DNA from: Ilyomonas sp965214235
GTDB lineage: Bacteria; Bacteroidota; Bacteroidia; Chitinophagales; Chitinophagaceae
NCBI GenBank assembly: GCA_965214235.1
Contig: CBDCBH010000003.1
Location: 124,001 to 188,000, forward strand
Direction of reading: 5' to 3'
DNA: 64,000 nt
Each line of letters begins with the position of its first letter. Within the stretch, counting starts at the first letter, position 1. The position numbers were made by a program, and so were the translations under genes. The notes beneath the pieces were generated by a model. It did no database searches and had not been told where the DNA came from. It was given only the letters and a program-made list of their open reading frames with translations. Below, piece after piece: positions 1 to 8,482 of this stretch.

Positions 1-690
1 GAAGGAAAGCAAATAATCTATTCACTACAACGATGGAACAGAGATTACCCGGGATTAGCGATCATTCAAAACGGCGATGGCAGCTTTGCACGAGATAGTT
101 CGGGCAAATTGTTAGTGTTTCAGCAACTGGCTCGTTCCGCTTCCAACCTGCCTTATTTTTTAACCAGCGGTAGCACGCCGCAAGGCATTTACAGTGTGCA
201 GGGAACAGCTATTTCGCATAATAATTTAATTGGTCCAACGCCCAATTTACAGCTTTTGTTGCCGCACGAAAATGATGATTTATATTGGCACGAAAAATGG
301 GATTCTTCCGCTTCCTTTCTTCAAAACTATTTGTTGTTATTACCAGCCGATTGGCGTACTTATCTGCCAATGCAGGAAGCCTTAGAAGCCGGCGCAGCAG
401 GCAGAACGGCTATTATTGCGCATGGTTCAACCATTGACCCTGACTATTTTAGAAACCTGCCTTTTTACCCCCTTACGCCAACATTGGGTTGTTTGTGTGC
501 AAAAGAGACCTGGAATATTTTTACAGGGAAGTTGAACGAAAGCGACCAGTTTAGTTTTATAAATACCTACCTCGCAAAGCAAGATGATGAAGCCGGTTAT
601 TTATTGGTGATAAATGTTGATAACAAACAAGCGCCGGTAACGCGGGAAGAGGTTGAAAAATGGGTAGATAATTTTGAAAAGAAGAAATGA
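1..690 (+). CDS. L,D-transpeptidase-like protein, 5' end missing
   Basis: The reading frame is open from the first base, so the start codon lies before the window; 229 residues are visible. The pattern GSTPQGIY, then AHGST (His at visible residue 141), then TPTLGCLC (Cys at 164) resembles the His/Cys core of YkuD-type L,D-transpeptidases, which cross-link peptidoglycan in the periplasm. The cysteine is followed by LCAK instead of the usual arginine-containing tail, and spacing between His and Cys is 23 residues. The fold assignment is inference from this motif alone; a Bacteroidota-specific hypothetical protein is the alternative. It converges on the DUF1223 gene. Confidence 0.45.
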   Translation, partial: EGKQIIYSLQRWNRDYPGLAIIQNGDGSFARDSSGKLLVFQQLARSASNLPYFLTSGSTPQGIYSVQGTAISHNNLIGPTPNLQLLLPHENDDLYWHEKWDSSASFLQNYLLLLPADWRTYLPMQEALEAGAAGRTAIIAHGSTIDPDYFRNLPFYPLTPTLGCLCAKETWNIFTGKLNESDQFSFINTYLAKQDDEAGYLLVINVDNKQAPVTREEVEKWVDNFEKKK

Positions 691-718
691 AATTCTTTCA
701 CCTTTTCTTTTACTGCAT

Positions 719-1474
719 TTATATTTTTACTTCAGCAACCGCTATAATTTTTTGGGAAGAAACATCCTGCACAAACACAACCAGGGAAGCGTTTTCTTTT
801 ACTATATCTGATGGTAGCGTTATTTTTAATCCGCCATTTTTTTGTGTTAGCGCAACCGCTTGCAAACTTCTAACCACGTTGTAGCCTTCCAACCGCACGC
901 CACTATTTTCGCCACGTTGTATAGCTGTTGAAGCATGTGTTTGAACGAGCGCGGCAAACAATTGTTGATGAGGAGAGTTTTTATTTACTTCATAATGCAA
1001 ATCAATATTGTGATTACTAATTGTTGCATTAGCTGTAAGTATTTCTTCATCATTCTGTTGCCTTATTCTGTTTAATGCATTGGTAATTCCCATTTTATTA
1101 CTGCCTACCATTTCGTATTCGCCTTGTACAACAGCCTGCGGCGTGTAAGCCGATTCGGCATGTAAGGCTTGTACATATTGTTGCTGCCGAAGGGTATAAG
1201 CATGATTGCTGAAAACATCTTTCCAGCCCAACCTGTCCCAATAATCTACATGAAAAGAAAGTACAATTAAATTCGTATCTGTTGCAGCCAGGTTGCTTAC
1301 CAACTGATCAGCCGAAGGGCAACTGGAGCATCCTTGCGAAGTGAACAATTCAACCAATATTTTTTTATTTACATCGCTTTGCGAAGAATTTGTTTTTACG
1401 CCGGTTGCTGTTGATGTGGTGCAAGAGTAGAAACCGATTGCTATTATGAGTAAAAGAAAAGAAAGAAGCCGCAT
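719..1474 (-). CDS. DUF1223 thioredoxin-like lipoprotein
   Basis: A 251-residue secreted protein. Residues 1-17 form a hydrophobic signal ending in a lipobox with Cys18, so it should be lipid-anchored. The mature part has the DUF1223 hallmarks: VELFTSQGCSSCP (Cys49 and Cys52, a CxxC-type pair), FHVDYWDRLGW and YTPQAVV. DUF1223 proteins have a thioredoxin-like fold; the physiological substrate is not known. It stands alone, convergent with the upstream gene and separated by about 70 bp from the regulator gene on its own strand. Confidence 0.85.
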   Translation of the reverse strand: MRLLSFLLLIIAIGFYSCTTSTATGVKTNSSQSDVNKKILVELFTSQGCSSCPSADQLVSNLAATDTNLIVLSFHVDYWDRLGWKDVFSNHAYTLRQQQYVQALHAESAYTPQAVVQGEYEMVGSNKMGITNALNRIRQQNDEEILTANATISNHNIDLHYEVNKNSPHQQLFAALVQTHASTAIQRGENSGVRLEGYNVVRSLQAVALTQKNGGLKITLPSDIVKENASLVVFVQDVSSQKIIAVAEVKI

Positions 1475-1545
1475 ACTATTTTTTTACAAAAGTAAAATGC
1501 CTGGGGTAGTTGAGGCATTTTTAATTATTCGAACTGTATCAGCCA

Positions 1546-2304
1546 TTAATTCATCTTCTTTTTAATACTCGTAACCTGTTCCTGAAGGTTGCTTACCAAA
1601 CCGGCTAACTGCCCAACATCCCAGCGATGCTGCGAGGTAGCTTTGGTAATAATCATTTGGGCTTTCCAAACTTCTACAATTTCTTCGGTGTTGATAGGAT
1701 ACGGATCGTACTGCGGGTTATCGCTTACCAGCATCACTTTGTTTTTTACACGACCGTTGCGGTTGATGCGTTTATAAACAATGCCATTATTTTTTGAAAC
1801 CACAATGTAAGCCTGGTTGCTTTTTACTTCTTCAATGTCTTCTACTTTTTCACCTACAATCACGCTGCCGCTTGGCGTTGGCAACATGCTATCGCCCACA
1901 ATCTCAAACGCGCGGTATTGCCCTGGTGCCAGCATTGGTAAAGTGAATGTGTTCAGTTCATCAATAAATTCCGGATCGGCATAACCGGCAAGATAACCGG
2001 CGGCTGCTTTTACCGGAACAAACTGAATTAACCTGCTTTCTGCATCGCCGGACGTTTTTAAAACACGGCGTTTATCGAGGTAGGTATTGGCTTTCGTTTC
2101 GGTTAAATCCCTTAAAAACAAATCATCCAAACTCAATTTAAAAATATGGCAGATGCTGCGCAACACTTCTAAACGCGGCTCGGCTCTTTCTTCTTCATAA
2201 GCGCCAACAAGAGAACGTTTAATTTTTAATTTATTGGCAAATTCTTCCTGCGTCCAGCCACGAAGACGGCGCAAATAACGAAGGTTTTTTCCGGCGAATG
2301 ACAT
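1546..2304 (-). CDS. XRE-type regulator with S24 (LexA-like) domain
   Basis: A helix-turn-helix of the Cro/CI type at the N-terminus (RRLRGWTQEEFANKLKIKRS, then AYEEERAEP) is followed by a C-terminal S24 domain. GDSMLPT carries the Ser of the Ser-Lys dyad and IVYKRINR supplies the Lys, so self-cleavage like LexA or CI looks possible; the AAAGYLAGY segment between the domains is the likely cleavage region. I start at the MSFAGKN methionine; ATG at 2322 is the alternative. No prophage genes are nearby, so it is probably a housekeeping or stress regulator. The inverted repeat at 2332-2346 just upstream is a candidate operator. Confidence 0.8.
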   Translation of the reverse strand: MSFAGKNLRYLRRLRGWTQEEFANKLKIKRSLVGAYEEERAEPRLEVLRSICHIFKLSLDDLFLRDLTETKANTYLDKRRVLKTSGDAESRLIQFVPVKAAAGYLAGYADPEFIDELNTFTLPMLAPGQYRAFEIVGDSMLPTPSGSVIVGEKVEDIEEVKSNQAYIVVSKNNGIVYKRINRNGRVKNKVMLVSDNPQYDPYPINTEEIVEVWKAQMIITKATSQHRWDVGQLAGLVSNLQEQVTSIKKKMN

Positions 2305-2331
2305 AACCAATTTATTTAGCACGCAAAATAC

Positions 2332-2346
2332 TAACTAATTTAGTTA
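2332..2346. promoter_or_regulatory. candidate operator, short inverted repeat
   Basis: TAACTA and TAGTTA flank a three-base centre, a perfect 6-bp dyad located about 10-28 bp before the possible starts of the XRE/S24 gene. CI-like repressors bind dyads of this kind and often regulate themselves; binding here is inference. Confidence 0.35.
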
Positions 2347-2355
2347 CCGAAAAAA

Positions 2356-3141
2356 TTATTTTTTTTCATGCTCATGTTCTGCGTCTTCAATTCTTTTTTC
2401 TTTTGCACCTTGTAAAAATTCCGATGCAAAAATAAACTCGTTCAACCGTTTGTTTCTGCTAAAAATAATGTCTTCTTTGGTACCTTCCCATTGCCTGTTG
2501 CCATCCGTCATATATATGATGTGATCGCCAATTGTCATCACACTATTCATGTCGTGCGTGTTAATAATAGTGGTCATGTTATACTCTATGGTAATGTCAT
2601 GAATCAACTCATCAATCGTCCCCGATGTTTGCGGGTCAAGCCCCGAATTGGGTTCATCGCAAAACAAATATTTCGGGTTCAAAACAATCGCTCTGGCAAT
2701 GCCTACGCGCTTCATCATACCACCGCTTATTTCCGGCGGATACTTTTTATTGGCATCTTTTAAATTTACTTTTGCCAGCACTTCGTTCACCCTTCTCTTC
2801 CGTTCCCGATAGGTCATATTCGTAAACATCTCCAACGGAAACATTACATTGTTTTCAACATTTTTCGAATCAAACAAAGCCGATCCCTGGAACAACATAC
2901 CAATTTGCTGCCGCAGGTTTTTTCGCTGCTCATCGTTCATTTTCACCATGTCGTTATCGTCATAACTAATCTCGCCCGTGTCGGTTTTAAACAAGCCAAT
3001 CATTACTTTCATCAGCACCGTTTTCCCGCTTCCGCTCGATCCGATAATCAGGTTGCATTTCCCGGTTTGCATAGTCAGGTTCACATTGTTCAAAATCTTT
3101 TTATCGCCAAAACTTTTATTTACATCTTTAACTGTAATCAT
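2356..3141 (-). CDS. ABC transporter ATPase, MlaF-like
   Basis: A 261-residue ATP-binding subunit with Walker A GSSGSGKT (about residues 34-41), signature ISGGMMKR, Walker B YLFCDEP followed by NSGLD, and switch histidine in NTHDMNS. The sequence style, including FQGSALFDS and GGMMKRVGIARAI, is that of MlaF/Ttg2A ATPases, which drive phospholipid transport between the membranes together with an MlaE permease and MlaD. No permease gene lies beside it: the next 430 bp upstream are non-coding. The charged C-terminal tail (EDAEHEHEKK) extends beyond the core. The partner must be encoded elsewhere. Confidence 0.85.
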   Translation of the reverse strand: MITVKDVNKSFGDKKILNNVNLTMQTGKCNLIIGSSGSGKTVLMKVMIGLFKTDTGEISYDDNDMVKMNDEQRKNLRQQIGMLFQGSALFDSKNVENNVMFPLEMFTNMTYRERKRRVNEVLAKVNLKDANKKYPPEISGGMMKRVGIARAIVLNPKYLFCDEPNSGLDPQTSGTIDELIHDITIEYNMTTIINTHDMNSVMTIGDHIIYMTDGNRQWEGTKEDIIFSRNKRLNEFIFASEFLQGAKEKRIEDAEHEHEKK

Positions 3142-3207
3142 AATCTCTCCTCTTAAAAATATTCATCAAAAGTAGTTGATTAAAAAAATGTTTCGGGGCT
3201 GTCATCT

Positions 3208-3218
3208 TTTGTTTTTAC
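3208..3218 (-). repeat. dispersed motif GTAAAAACAAA
   Basis: Minus-strand copy between the MlaF-like gene and pdxJ. It sits in a longer segment (3200-3226) that matches 54796-54822 at 26 of 27 positions by hand alignment. Confidence 0.7.
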
Positions 3219-3249
3219 TTCATTTTTGGTACGGGCTGTCCGTTACAAG

Positions 3250-3312
3250 TCCGCAGCGCAGGCTGTTCCCTATCAAAGCGCATAGCTTATAGCTCAAAGC
3301 TTTTTATTTCTC
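3250..3312 (+). repeat. 63-bp dispersed intergenic repeat, copy 1
   Basis: The reverse complement of 32001-32063 aligns without gaps, 52 of 63 positions identical by hand. The first 19 and the last 13 positions are identical. No coding frame is evident. The stretch 3142-3574 otherwise holds one dispersed motif, a GC-rich tail (to about 3360) with similar composition, and the pdxJ promoter. Confidence 0.65.
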
Positions 3313-3526
3313 TGCGCTTTACGGGCTTTCCACTTCCATCCCGCAGCCCATCAGCCAGAGAATATCAATTGAGCATTCCAAAGTGCAACCATTTTCTTCT
3401 AAATATAAAAATTGTATCACTACAAAATGCGCCGTAAATAATAGCAGATGCATACAGAACATCCTCGCAAATCTTCGTCATCTGCACGCCACCATTTTTG
3501 AAAGACGATACATTACCCGGCTATCA

Positions 3527-3559
3527 GTTGTTATCATCTAATCAAAAACTTCATCTTTG
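3527..3559 (+). promoter_or_regulatory. candidate pdxJ promoter
   Basis: GTTG, a 21-base spacer and CATCTTTG approximate the Bacteroidota TTTG / TAnnTTTG promoter. The upstream in-frame ATG at 3557 falls inside the -7 box, which favours the ATG at 3575 as the true pdxJ start. Confidence 0.4.
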
Positions 3560-3574
3560 CATTCAAATATAAGT

Positions 3575-4294
3575 ATGACAAAATTGAGCGTAAACATCAA
3601 TAAAATTGCAACGCTTCGCAACAGCCGCGGCGGCAACAATCCTGATGTTGTGAAAGCCGCCATAAATGCGCAGTTGTTTGGTGCCGATGGCATTACCGTT
3701 CACCCCCGACCCGATGAAAGACACATTCGGTACAACGATGTTCGGGCTATTAAACAAATCATCAAAACCGAGTTTAATATTGAAGGCAATTGCAATGAGC
3801 CGCGCTTTGTTAATTTGGTGTTGGAAGTAAAACCCAACCAGGTAACATTGGTGCCAGATGCTTCTGATCAAATTACCAGTAACCATGGTTGGAACACGAG
3901 TAAAAACAAAAGTTATCTTACGGAAATGGTTAGCTTGTTTCAGCAATCAGGCATTCGCGTAAGTTTATTTGTAGATCCGGTTGTTGAAATGATTGAAGGT
4001 GCAGCCGCCACCGGCGCCAACCGGGTAGAGCTTTATACCGAAGCTTATGCAAAACAATTTTCACTAAACAAACAAGAGGCGACTGCACCCTATATTACCG
4101 CCGCAAACAAAGCTAAAGAATTAGGTTTGGGCTTAAACGCAGGGCACGATCTGGATTTGCAAAACCTGCATTTTTTCAAACAACAAATTCCTTGGTTAAA
4201 TGAAGTTTCTATTGGTCATGCGCTCATCAGCGACGCCTTGTATTTAGGCTTTGAAAATGCAATACAAATGTACAAGCGGCAGTTGGCAGAATGA
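3575..4294 (+). CDS. pdxJ: pyridoxine 5'-phosphate synthase
   Basis: PdxJ condenses 1-deoxyxylulose 5-phosphate with 3-amino-2-oxopropyl phosphate to give pyridoxine 5'-phosphate, the last ring-forming step of de novo vitamin B6 synthesis. The 239-residue product matches the family's usual length. It shows the family signatures NINKIATLRNSRGG at the N-terminus, VHPRPDERHI with catalytic/phosphate-binding His and Arg, and GLNAGHDL followed by EVSIGHA near the C-terminus. The upstream candidate promoter decides for the second Met. It stands alone on its strand. Confidence 0.95.
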   Translation: MTKLSVNINKIATLRNSRGGNNPDVVKAAINAQLFGADGITVHPRPDERHIRYNDVRAIKQIIKTEFNIEGNCNEPRFVNLVLEVKPNQVTLVPDASDQITSNHGWNTSKNKSYLTEMVSLFQQSGIRVSLFVDPVVEMIEGAAATGANRVELYTEAYAKQFSLNKQEATAPYITAANKAKELGLGLNAGHDLDLQNLHFFKQQIPWLNEVSIGHALISDALYLGFENAIQMYKRQLAE

Positions 4295-4353
4295 AGCGAC
4301 AACGTATTATCTATGTTTCAGGAAACAAAGAGCAGGAAACAAAACATGTATGT

Positions 4354-5877
4354 TTATAAACTAAACTGAATGCCTTGCGCCAACGGTAAATTACTTCCCC
4401 AGTTTATGGTGTTAGTTTGCCTGCGCATGTAAGCTTTCCAGGCATCAGAGCCGCTTTCGCGCCCGCCGCCGGTTTCTTTCTCGCCACCAAAAGCGCCACC
4501 AATTTCGGCACCGCTGGTACCAATATTTACATTCGCAATACCGCTGTCGCTTCCTTGGTAAGAAAGAAATTGCTCGGCTTCGCGAAGGTTCAACGTCATG
4601 ATAGCTGAACTCAATCCTTGCGGCACGCTGTTTTGCAAAGCGATGGCTTCATCAAGTGTGTTAAATTTTATAAGGTATAAAATAGGCGCAAAAGTTTCGT
4701 GCTGAACAATCGCCCAATCGTTCTTTACTTCAGCAATACAAGGCTTTACATAACATCCGCTTTTAAATTCTTCTCCTTCTAAAACACCACCTTCCGCAAT
4801 AAAATGTCCGCCCTGCTGTTTGCATTGTTGAATAGCCGATAAATAATTTTTTACTGCGTCGGTATCAATCAACGGTCCTACATGATTTTGACTATCTAAC
4901 GGGTTGCCTATTTTTAAATGCTGATACGCTTTTTGCAGCTTCTCTTTCCAACTATCGTATTGCGATGAGTGAATAATTAACCGGCGCGTTGTTGTGCAAC
5001 GTTGCCCTGCCGTTCCAACGGCTCCAAACACACAACCTATCAGCGACATGTTTACATCGGCATGTTCCGAAATAATGATTGCGTTGTTGCCACCCAATTC
5101 TAAAATTGTTTTGCCCAACCGCGCCGCCACCGTTGCGCCAATTGCTTTACCCATGCGCGTTGAGCCGGTAGCAGAAATAAGAGAAATGCGTTCATCTTTA
5201 CACAACCATTCACCAACGGTTTTATCACCTTGCAGCAAGCAACTCACACCTTCCGGCACATTGTTTTTTTGGAATACACCGGCAATAATTTGCTGACAGG
5301 CAACCGCGCACAAAGGCGTTTTTTCGCTCGGTTTCCAAATGGTAACATTGCCGCAAACCCAAGCCAGTGCTGCATTCCAGCTCCACACGGCAACCGGAAA
5401 GTTAAAGGCTGATATAACGCCCACAATTCCTAACGGATGCCATTGCTCGTACATTCGGTGATGGGCGCGCTCGCTGTGCATGGTAAGCCCGTACAACTGC
5501 CTGGATAAACCAACCGCAAAATCGCAGATGTCAATCATTTCCTGCACTTCGCCCCAGCCTTCCTGCAGGCTTTTACCCATTTCATAGCTTACCAATTGTC
5601 CCAATTCATGTTTATGCTGGCGCAAGGCTTCTCCCACTTGCCGTACCACTTCGCCACGCTTTGGCGCAGGCACTGAACGCCATTCTAAAAACGCTTGCTG
5701 GGCTGTGGTAATAACAGAGTTGTACGTGTTGTAATTAACCACTTCCACAGTGCCGGTTTTTTCTCCATCCACCGGCGAAACCGAATCAATTGTTGTATTG
5801 CCGCCCAACCATTGTTCGCCGGTTGAGTTACCTTTGTTGTATTCTTTTAAACGAAGCTGTTGCAAAAAGGTTTGCAT
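4354..5877 (-). CDS. ALDH7-type aldehyde dehydrogenase (semialdehyde dehydrogenase)
   Basis: An NAD(P)-dependent aldehyde dehydrogenase of about 507 residues. The catalytic Cys is in GQRCTTTRR, the general-base Glu in LELGGNN, and the cofactor loop in ISAFNFPVAVW. The C-terminal stretch NVNIGTSGAEIGGAFGGEKE plus GGGRESGSDAWK is diagnostic of ALDH7 (antiquitin / alpha-aminoadipic semialdehyde dehydrogenase), which acts in lysine catabolism. I start at MQTFLQQLRL; the longer frame adds 12 residues. No lysine-degradation genes are adjacent, so the exact substrate is inferred from family only. Confidence 0.88.
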   Translation of the reverse strand: MQTFLQQLRLKEYNKGNSTGEQWLGGNTTIDSVSPVDGEKTGTVEVVNYNTYNSVITTAQQAFLEWRSVPAPKRGEVVRQVGEALRQHKHELGQLVSYEMGKSLQEGWGEVQEMIDICDFAVGLSRQLYGLTMHSERAHHRMYEQWHPLGIVGVISAFNFPVAVWSWNAALAWVCGNVTIWKPSEKTPLCAVACQQIIAGVFQKNNVPEGVSCLLQGDKTVGEWLCKDERISLISATGSTRMGKAIGATVAARLGKTILELGGNNAIIISEHADVNMSLIGCVFGAVGTAGQRCTTTRRLIIHSSQYDSWKEKLQKAYQHLKIGNPLDSQNHVGPLIDTDAVKNYLSAIQQCKQQGGHFIAEGGVLEGEEFKSGCYVKPCIAEVKNDWAIVQHETFAPILYLIKFNTLDEAIALQNSVPQGLSSAIMTLNLREAEQFLSYQGSDSGIANVNIGTSGAEIGGAFGGEKETGGGRESGSDAWKAYMRRQTNTINWGSNLPLAQGIQFSL

Positions 5878-5946
5878 AAATTTTTTATTAAAGAGGCGCA
5901 AGTTAAGAAACACAAATTATGTGTTGAATGAAAGAAAAAGAGCATA

Positions 5947-5977
5947 AAAAAACCGGAATGTTTTATTCCGGTTTTTT
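5947..5977 (-). terminator. intrinsic terminator
   Basis: AAAAAACCGGAAT pairs with ATTCCGGTTTTTT around a five-base loop, and the minus strand then runs into T residues. It ends transcription of the 5996-6502 gene ahead of the aldehyde dehydrogenase gene. Confidence 0.8.
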
Positions 5978-5995
5978 GTTTTTGTAAGAAGAAAC

Positions 5996-6502
5996 TTACC
6001 ACATGTTTACAAAATTGCTTGAACTAACATGAAGATTGGTTAGCATTTTTATTTTAGCAAATGCGTACAAAAATCCATTGAGCTGTTCCTGCAACATTTT
6101 GCGCAAATCACCAACTATCAAATGATCATTTAATAATTTTCTAAACTCCAGTATTAAGCCTTTTTCAATGCTTGCACAATCTTCCAAAACTTTATCAATG
6201 TTTTCAGGCATTGCGTTTTCCGAACCATCATTGTCGTACTGATAATCGGTGAAAATAGTTTCATTAAATTCCGGTTCTCCTTTCAATACTTGTGCATGAA
6301 GAGACAACTCTTTGTAAAACTGAAACGATTCGGTAGCCATACCAAAAACAAGCATTTGTGCTTTTCTATCGTTGCAACGGCCTGCAATGTGTTTAAATGC
6401 CCTGTTTGCATTTTGCAGTGTTGAAATTAAAGTGCGAATTTTACCAACAACAACAAACGTTTGTTTATTGGTTGTTTTTTTTGACAGGATAAGTGGATTC
6501 AT
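5996..6502 (-). CDS. hypothetical helical protein, DUF2383-like
   Basis: A predicted 168-residue soluble protein with no signal peptide. It is rich in amphipathic helix; the segment ANRAFKHIAGRCNDRKAQ plus FGMATESFQFYKEL recalls the ferritin-like four-helix bundle of DUF2383/PA2169 proteins, but I cannot see clear metal ligands, so this is a weak resemblance. Start taken at MNPLILSKK; an upstream ATG at 6559 would add 19 unlikely residues. Single gene with its own terminator. Confidence 0.6.
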   Translation of the reverse strand: MNPLILSKKTTNKQTFVVVGKIRTLISTLQNANRAFKHIAGRCNDRKAQMLVFGMATESFQFYKELSLHAQVLKGEPEFNETIFTDYQYDNDGSENAMPENIDKVLEDCASIEKGLILEFRKLLNDHLIVGDLRKMLQEQLNGFLYAFAKIKMLTNLHVSSSNFVNMW

Positions 6503-6693
6503 ATATGACGTTTTAAATTGTTTGCAATCAATACAATACACCCAAAAACTATACAACACTTATTATCTGTTTTCTTAAAATTGAACTATCGGGCGAAATT
6601 CGTGCAGACCTTACAAAAGAGAAAGAAAACTACTGATATTAATTCGGTATTAAAAGTAAGCATGTAGAAATTAATACACAAATATATTTTGCA

Positions 6694-6704
6694 GTAAAAA
6701 CAAA
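6694..6704 (+). repeat. dispersed motif GTAAAAACAAA
   Basis: Plus-strand copy in the 274-bp gap before the gene at 6777, preceded by TTTTGCA. Confidence 0.6.
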
Positions 6705-6776
6705 TTCTTTTAAAAGCATGAATATCAATTGATGTAGGTATAGATTTTGGTTATAAATAAAACAAAACTGTAAAAT

Positions 6777-7124
6777 ATGTTCAAGCCCGGCGAAATGACA
6801 ACTTCTTCCGCTATTTTAGAAAAGCTTCGTTTAAAAAAAATGGATCATGAATTTCAATGGACCGATAAAGGATTTACGGCTGGTAAAAACAAACTTTATC
6901 AACCTGAAGATTTAAAAATAATTAAAACCTATCGCTTTGAAGGAGACTCTGATCCTGGCGATATGAGCATTATTTATTTAATTGAAGCTAAAGACGGATT
7001 GATTGGTTACAGCATGGATGCGTACGGCGTTTACACATCGCACGGAGATGAAGAAGGGTATGATAACTTTATAAGGCAAATACCTGTTGAAGACAGAGAT
7101 GAACAATTGATATTTGAAGTATAA
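6777..7124 (+). CDS. conserved small hypothetical protein
   Basis: 115 residues, acidic, soluble, no signal or membrane segment. The pattern LYQPEDLKIIKTYRFEGDSD, then MSIIYLIEAKDG and YGVYTSHGDE, resembles short Bacteroidota proteins that databases often label as phosphoribosylpyrophosphate synthetase. It lacks any PRPP-binding motif, so that label is not supported. The A-rich leader fits ATG 6777; ATG 6795 is the alternative. Followed by a terminator. Confidence 0.75.
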   Translation: MFKPGEMTTSSAILEKLRLKKMDHEFQWTDKGFTAGKNKLYQPEDLKIIKTYRFEGDSDPGDMSIIYLIEAKDGLIGYSMDAYGVYTSHGDEEGYDNFIRQIPVEDRDEQLIFEV

Positions 7125-7135
7125 AAAAGTTACTT

Positions 7136-7167
7136 AAAAAAGAGCACACATACGATGCTCTTTTTTT
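7136..7167 (+). terminator. intrinsic terminator
   Basis: AAAAAAGAGCA pairs with TGCTCTTTTTT around a nine-base loop and continues into T residues, 12 bp after the stop codon at 7124. Confidence 0.85.
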
Positions 7168-7281
7168 ATTCGTTTTATATTTACAGCCCGCTTAATATTA
7201 ATCATTTTTTAAATCAGGTTTGTTTTTAAAGCATTTAATTTAGCGCACAAATAAAAAATAGTTGGCAAATCAAGCCTTGTT

Positions 7282-7410
7282 ATGAAAAGATATTTTATAA
7301 TTTTTCTAATTTTTAGTCTGCTTTCAGTAGTCTTCACTTCGTGCGCCACCTCGCGCGGAACAAGAGTGGGTAACTGCCCTTCGCACGATAAAAATTATTT
7401 CAGAAGATAA
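7282..7410 (+). CDS. very small lipoprotein, 42 residues
   Basis: ATG at 7282 opens a 42-residue frame, MKRYFIIFLIFSLLSVVFTS then CATSRGTRVG, with a short basic head, a hydrophobic core and a lipobox Cys at residue 21. The mature peptide is only about 22 residues and ends NCPSHDKNYFRR. Tiny lipoproteins starting CATSR are common in Bacteroidota genomes; the function is unknown. It lies 34 bp upstream of ytxJ, on the same strand and behind a terminator, so it may share a transcript with ytxJ. Confidence 0.75.
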   Translation: MKRYFIIFLIFSLLSVVFTSCATSRGTRVGNCPSHDKNYFRR

Positions 7411-7444
7411 AGTGGCAAGGCACACAATTTGACTTTTCGCAAAT

Positions 7445-7768
7445 ATGAATTGGATAACACTGAACAACACTAACCAACTGCACGAAATTCAGCAGCTTTC
7501 TCATCAACGTCCACAAGTTATTTTTAAGCATAGCACGCGTTGCAGCATTAGCAGCATGGTGTTAAAGCGTTTGGAGCGCGAGGGTGCGCCCGACTCAATG
7601 GACTTTTATTTTTTAGACCTGATAAAAAACAGAGATCTTTCCAAGGAAGTATCCGATATGTTTCAGGTTTCGCACGAATCGCCGCAGATTTTATTAATTA
7701 AAAACAGCAGCTGCGTGTACGATGAAAGTCATTACGCTATTACAATGGATGCTTTAACGGAGGACTGA
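7445..7768 (+). CDS. ytxJ: bacillithiol system redox protein YtxJ
   Basis: A 107-residue protein of the YtxJ/DUF2847 family, a thioredoxin-fold monothiol bacilliredoxin thought to remove bacillithiol from modified proteins. The active site reads STRCSIS (Cys then Ile then Ser, a single-Cys CxxS type), with the expected VIFKHSTRCSIS beta-strand-turn and the cis-Pro region ESPQILLI. The cytoplasmic role fits the presence of bshC at 28904-30526, which makes bacillithiol. It converges on a DinB gene with three bases between stops. Confidence 0.9.
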   Translation: MNWITLNNTNQLHEIQQLSHQRPQVIFKHSTRCSISSMVLKRLEREGAPDSMDFYFLDLIKNRDLSKEVSDMFQVSHESPQILLIKNSSCVYDESHYAITMDALTED

Positions 7769-7771
7769 TTT

Positions 7772-8287
7772 TTATTTTTCTTTATTCAAAATTATTTTCA
7801 CTGTTACTAATAATTGCCCGTTATGACGCATGGTATGTTCAGCTGCATGAAATAATAAACCCATTTGTGTAGATAGTGTTTTTTGGCGACCAACGTATCT
7901 TATTTCTGTTAGCGTTTCAGGCGTTATTTCTTTTAAATAATTAACAGAGGTTTTCATTTGCTGATGCAGATTTTCTAATAAAGATTGAACTGTAATTGTA
8001 TCCTCTTGTTTCCCTTCTTTCAGTAAATAATTAAGCTGTTGTTGTGAAAGCTGATTGCCGTTTGCATAAGTAAACAACCTATCCAAAACACCGGCGATGT
8101 GTTGCAGATGAAAAGCCGGAGATGCAATGTCAGCTGGCGTTTGCCACAATAAATTATTTGGAAAATTTTCCATTGTTTCATCTATTTCCTGTTCAGCCTG
8201 CAGCAGTGCATGAGTTACAGGTTGCAACAAATTTATCGTGTCGGGCAAAGCGCCTCGCAGCCAAAATTCGGTTTTGTTTTGCTTCAT
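7772..8287 (-). CDS. DinB-family protein
   Basis: 171 residues predicted to form the DinB/YfiT four-helix bundle. Candidate metal ligands are the His residues in FHLQHIAGVLDRL and in LFHAAEHTMRHNGQLL, the usual three-His arrangement. Bacteroidota often have many DinB paralogues; roles include thiol S-transferase activity in bacillithiol-using organisms, which may be relevant beside ytxJ, but that link is inference. Confidence 0.82.
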   Translation of the reverse strand: MKQNKTEFWLRGALPDTINLLQPVTHALLQAEQEIDETMENFPNNLLWQTPADIASPAFHLQHIAGVLDRLFTYANGNQLSQQQLNYLLKEGKQEDTITVQSLLENLHQQMKTSVNYLKEITPETLTEIRYVGRQKTLSTQMGLLFHAAEHTMRHNGQLLVTVKIILNKEK

Positions 8288-8482
8288 TTTTCTTTTGAGG
8301 TACTAAGAGATTTCAATATTGAAAAATTGTTTCTTGCAGTCATCCGCTGTTGTTATGATGAGGAATAAATAGTATGCTCTCAATTCTAAATTAAATGAAT
8401 TGACAGATACAACTTTACCGCGTTCCAAAGATTTTTTGTTGCGGTTAATTGTATTTCAACAGTTGTAAAAAATAAAAGAGAT

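Noticed and set aside
687..884. 65-codon plus-strand frame
   Set aside because: Antisense to the well-supported DUF1223 gene; composition is that of a shadow.
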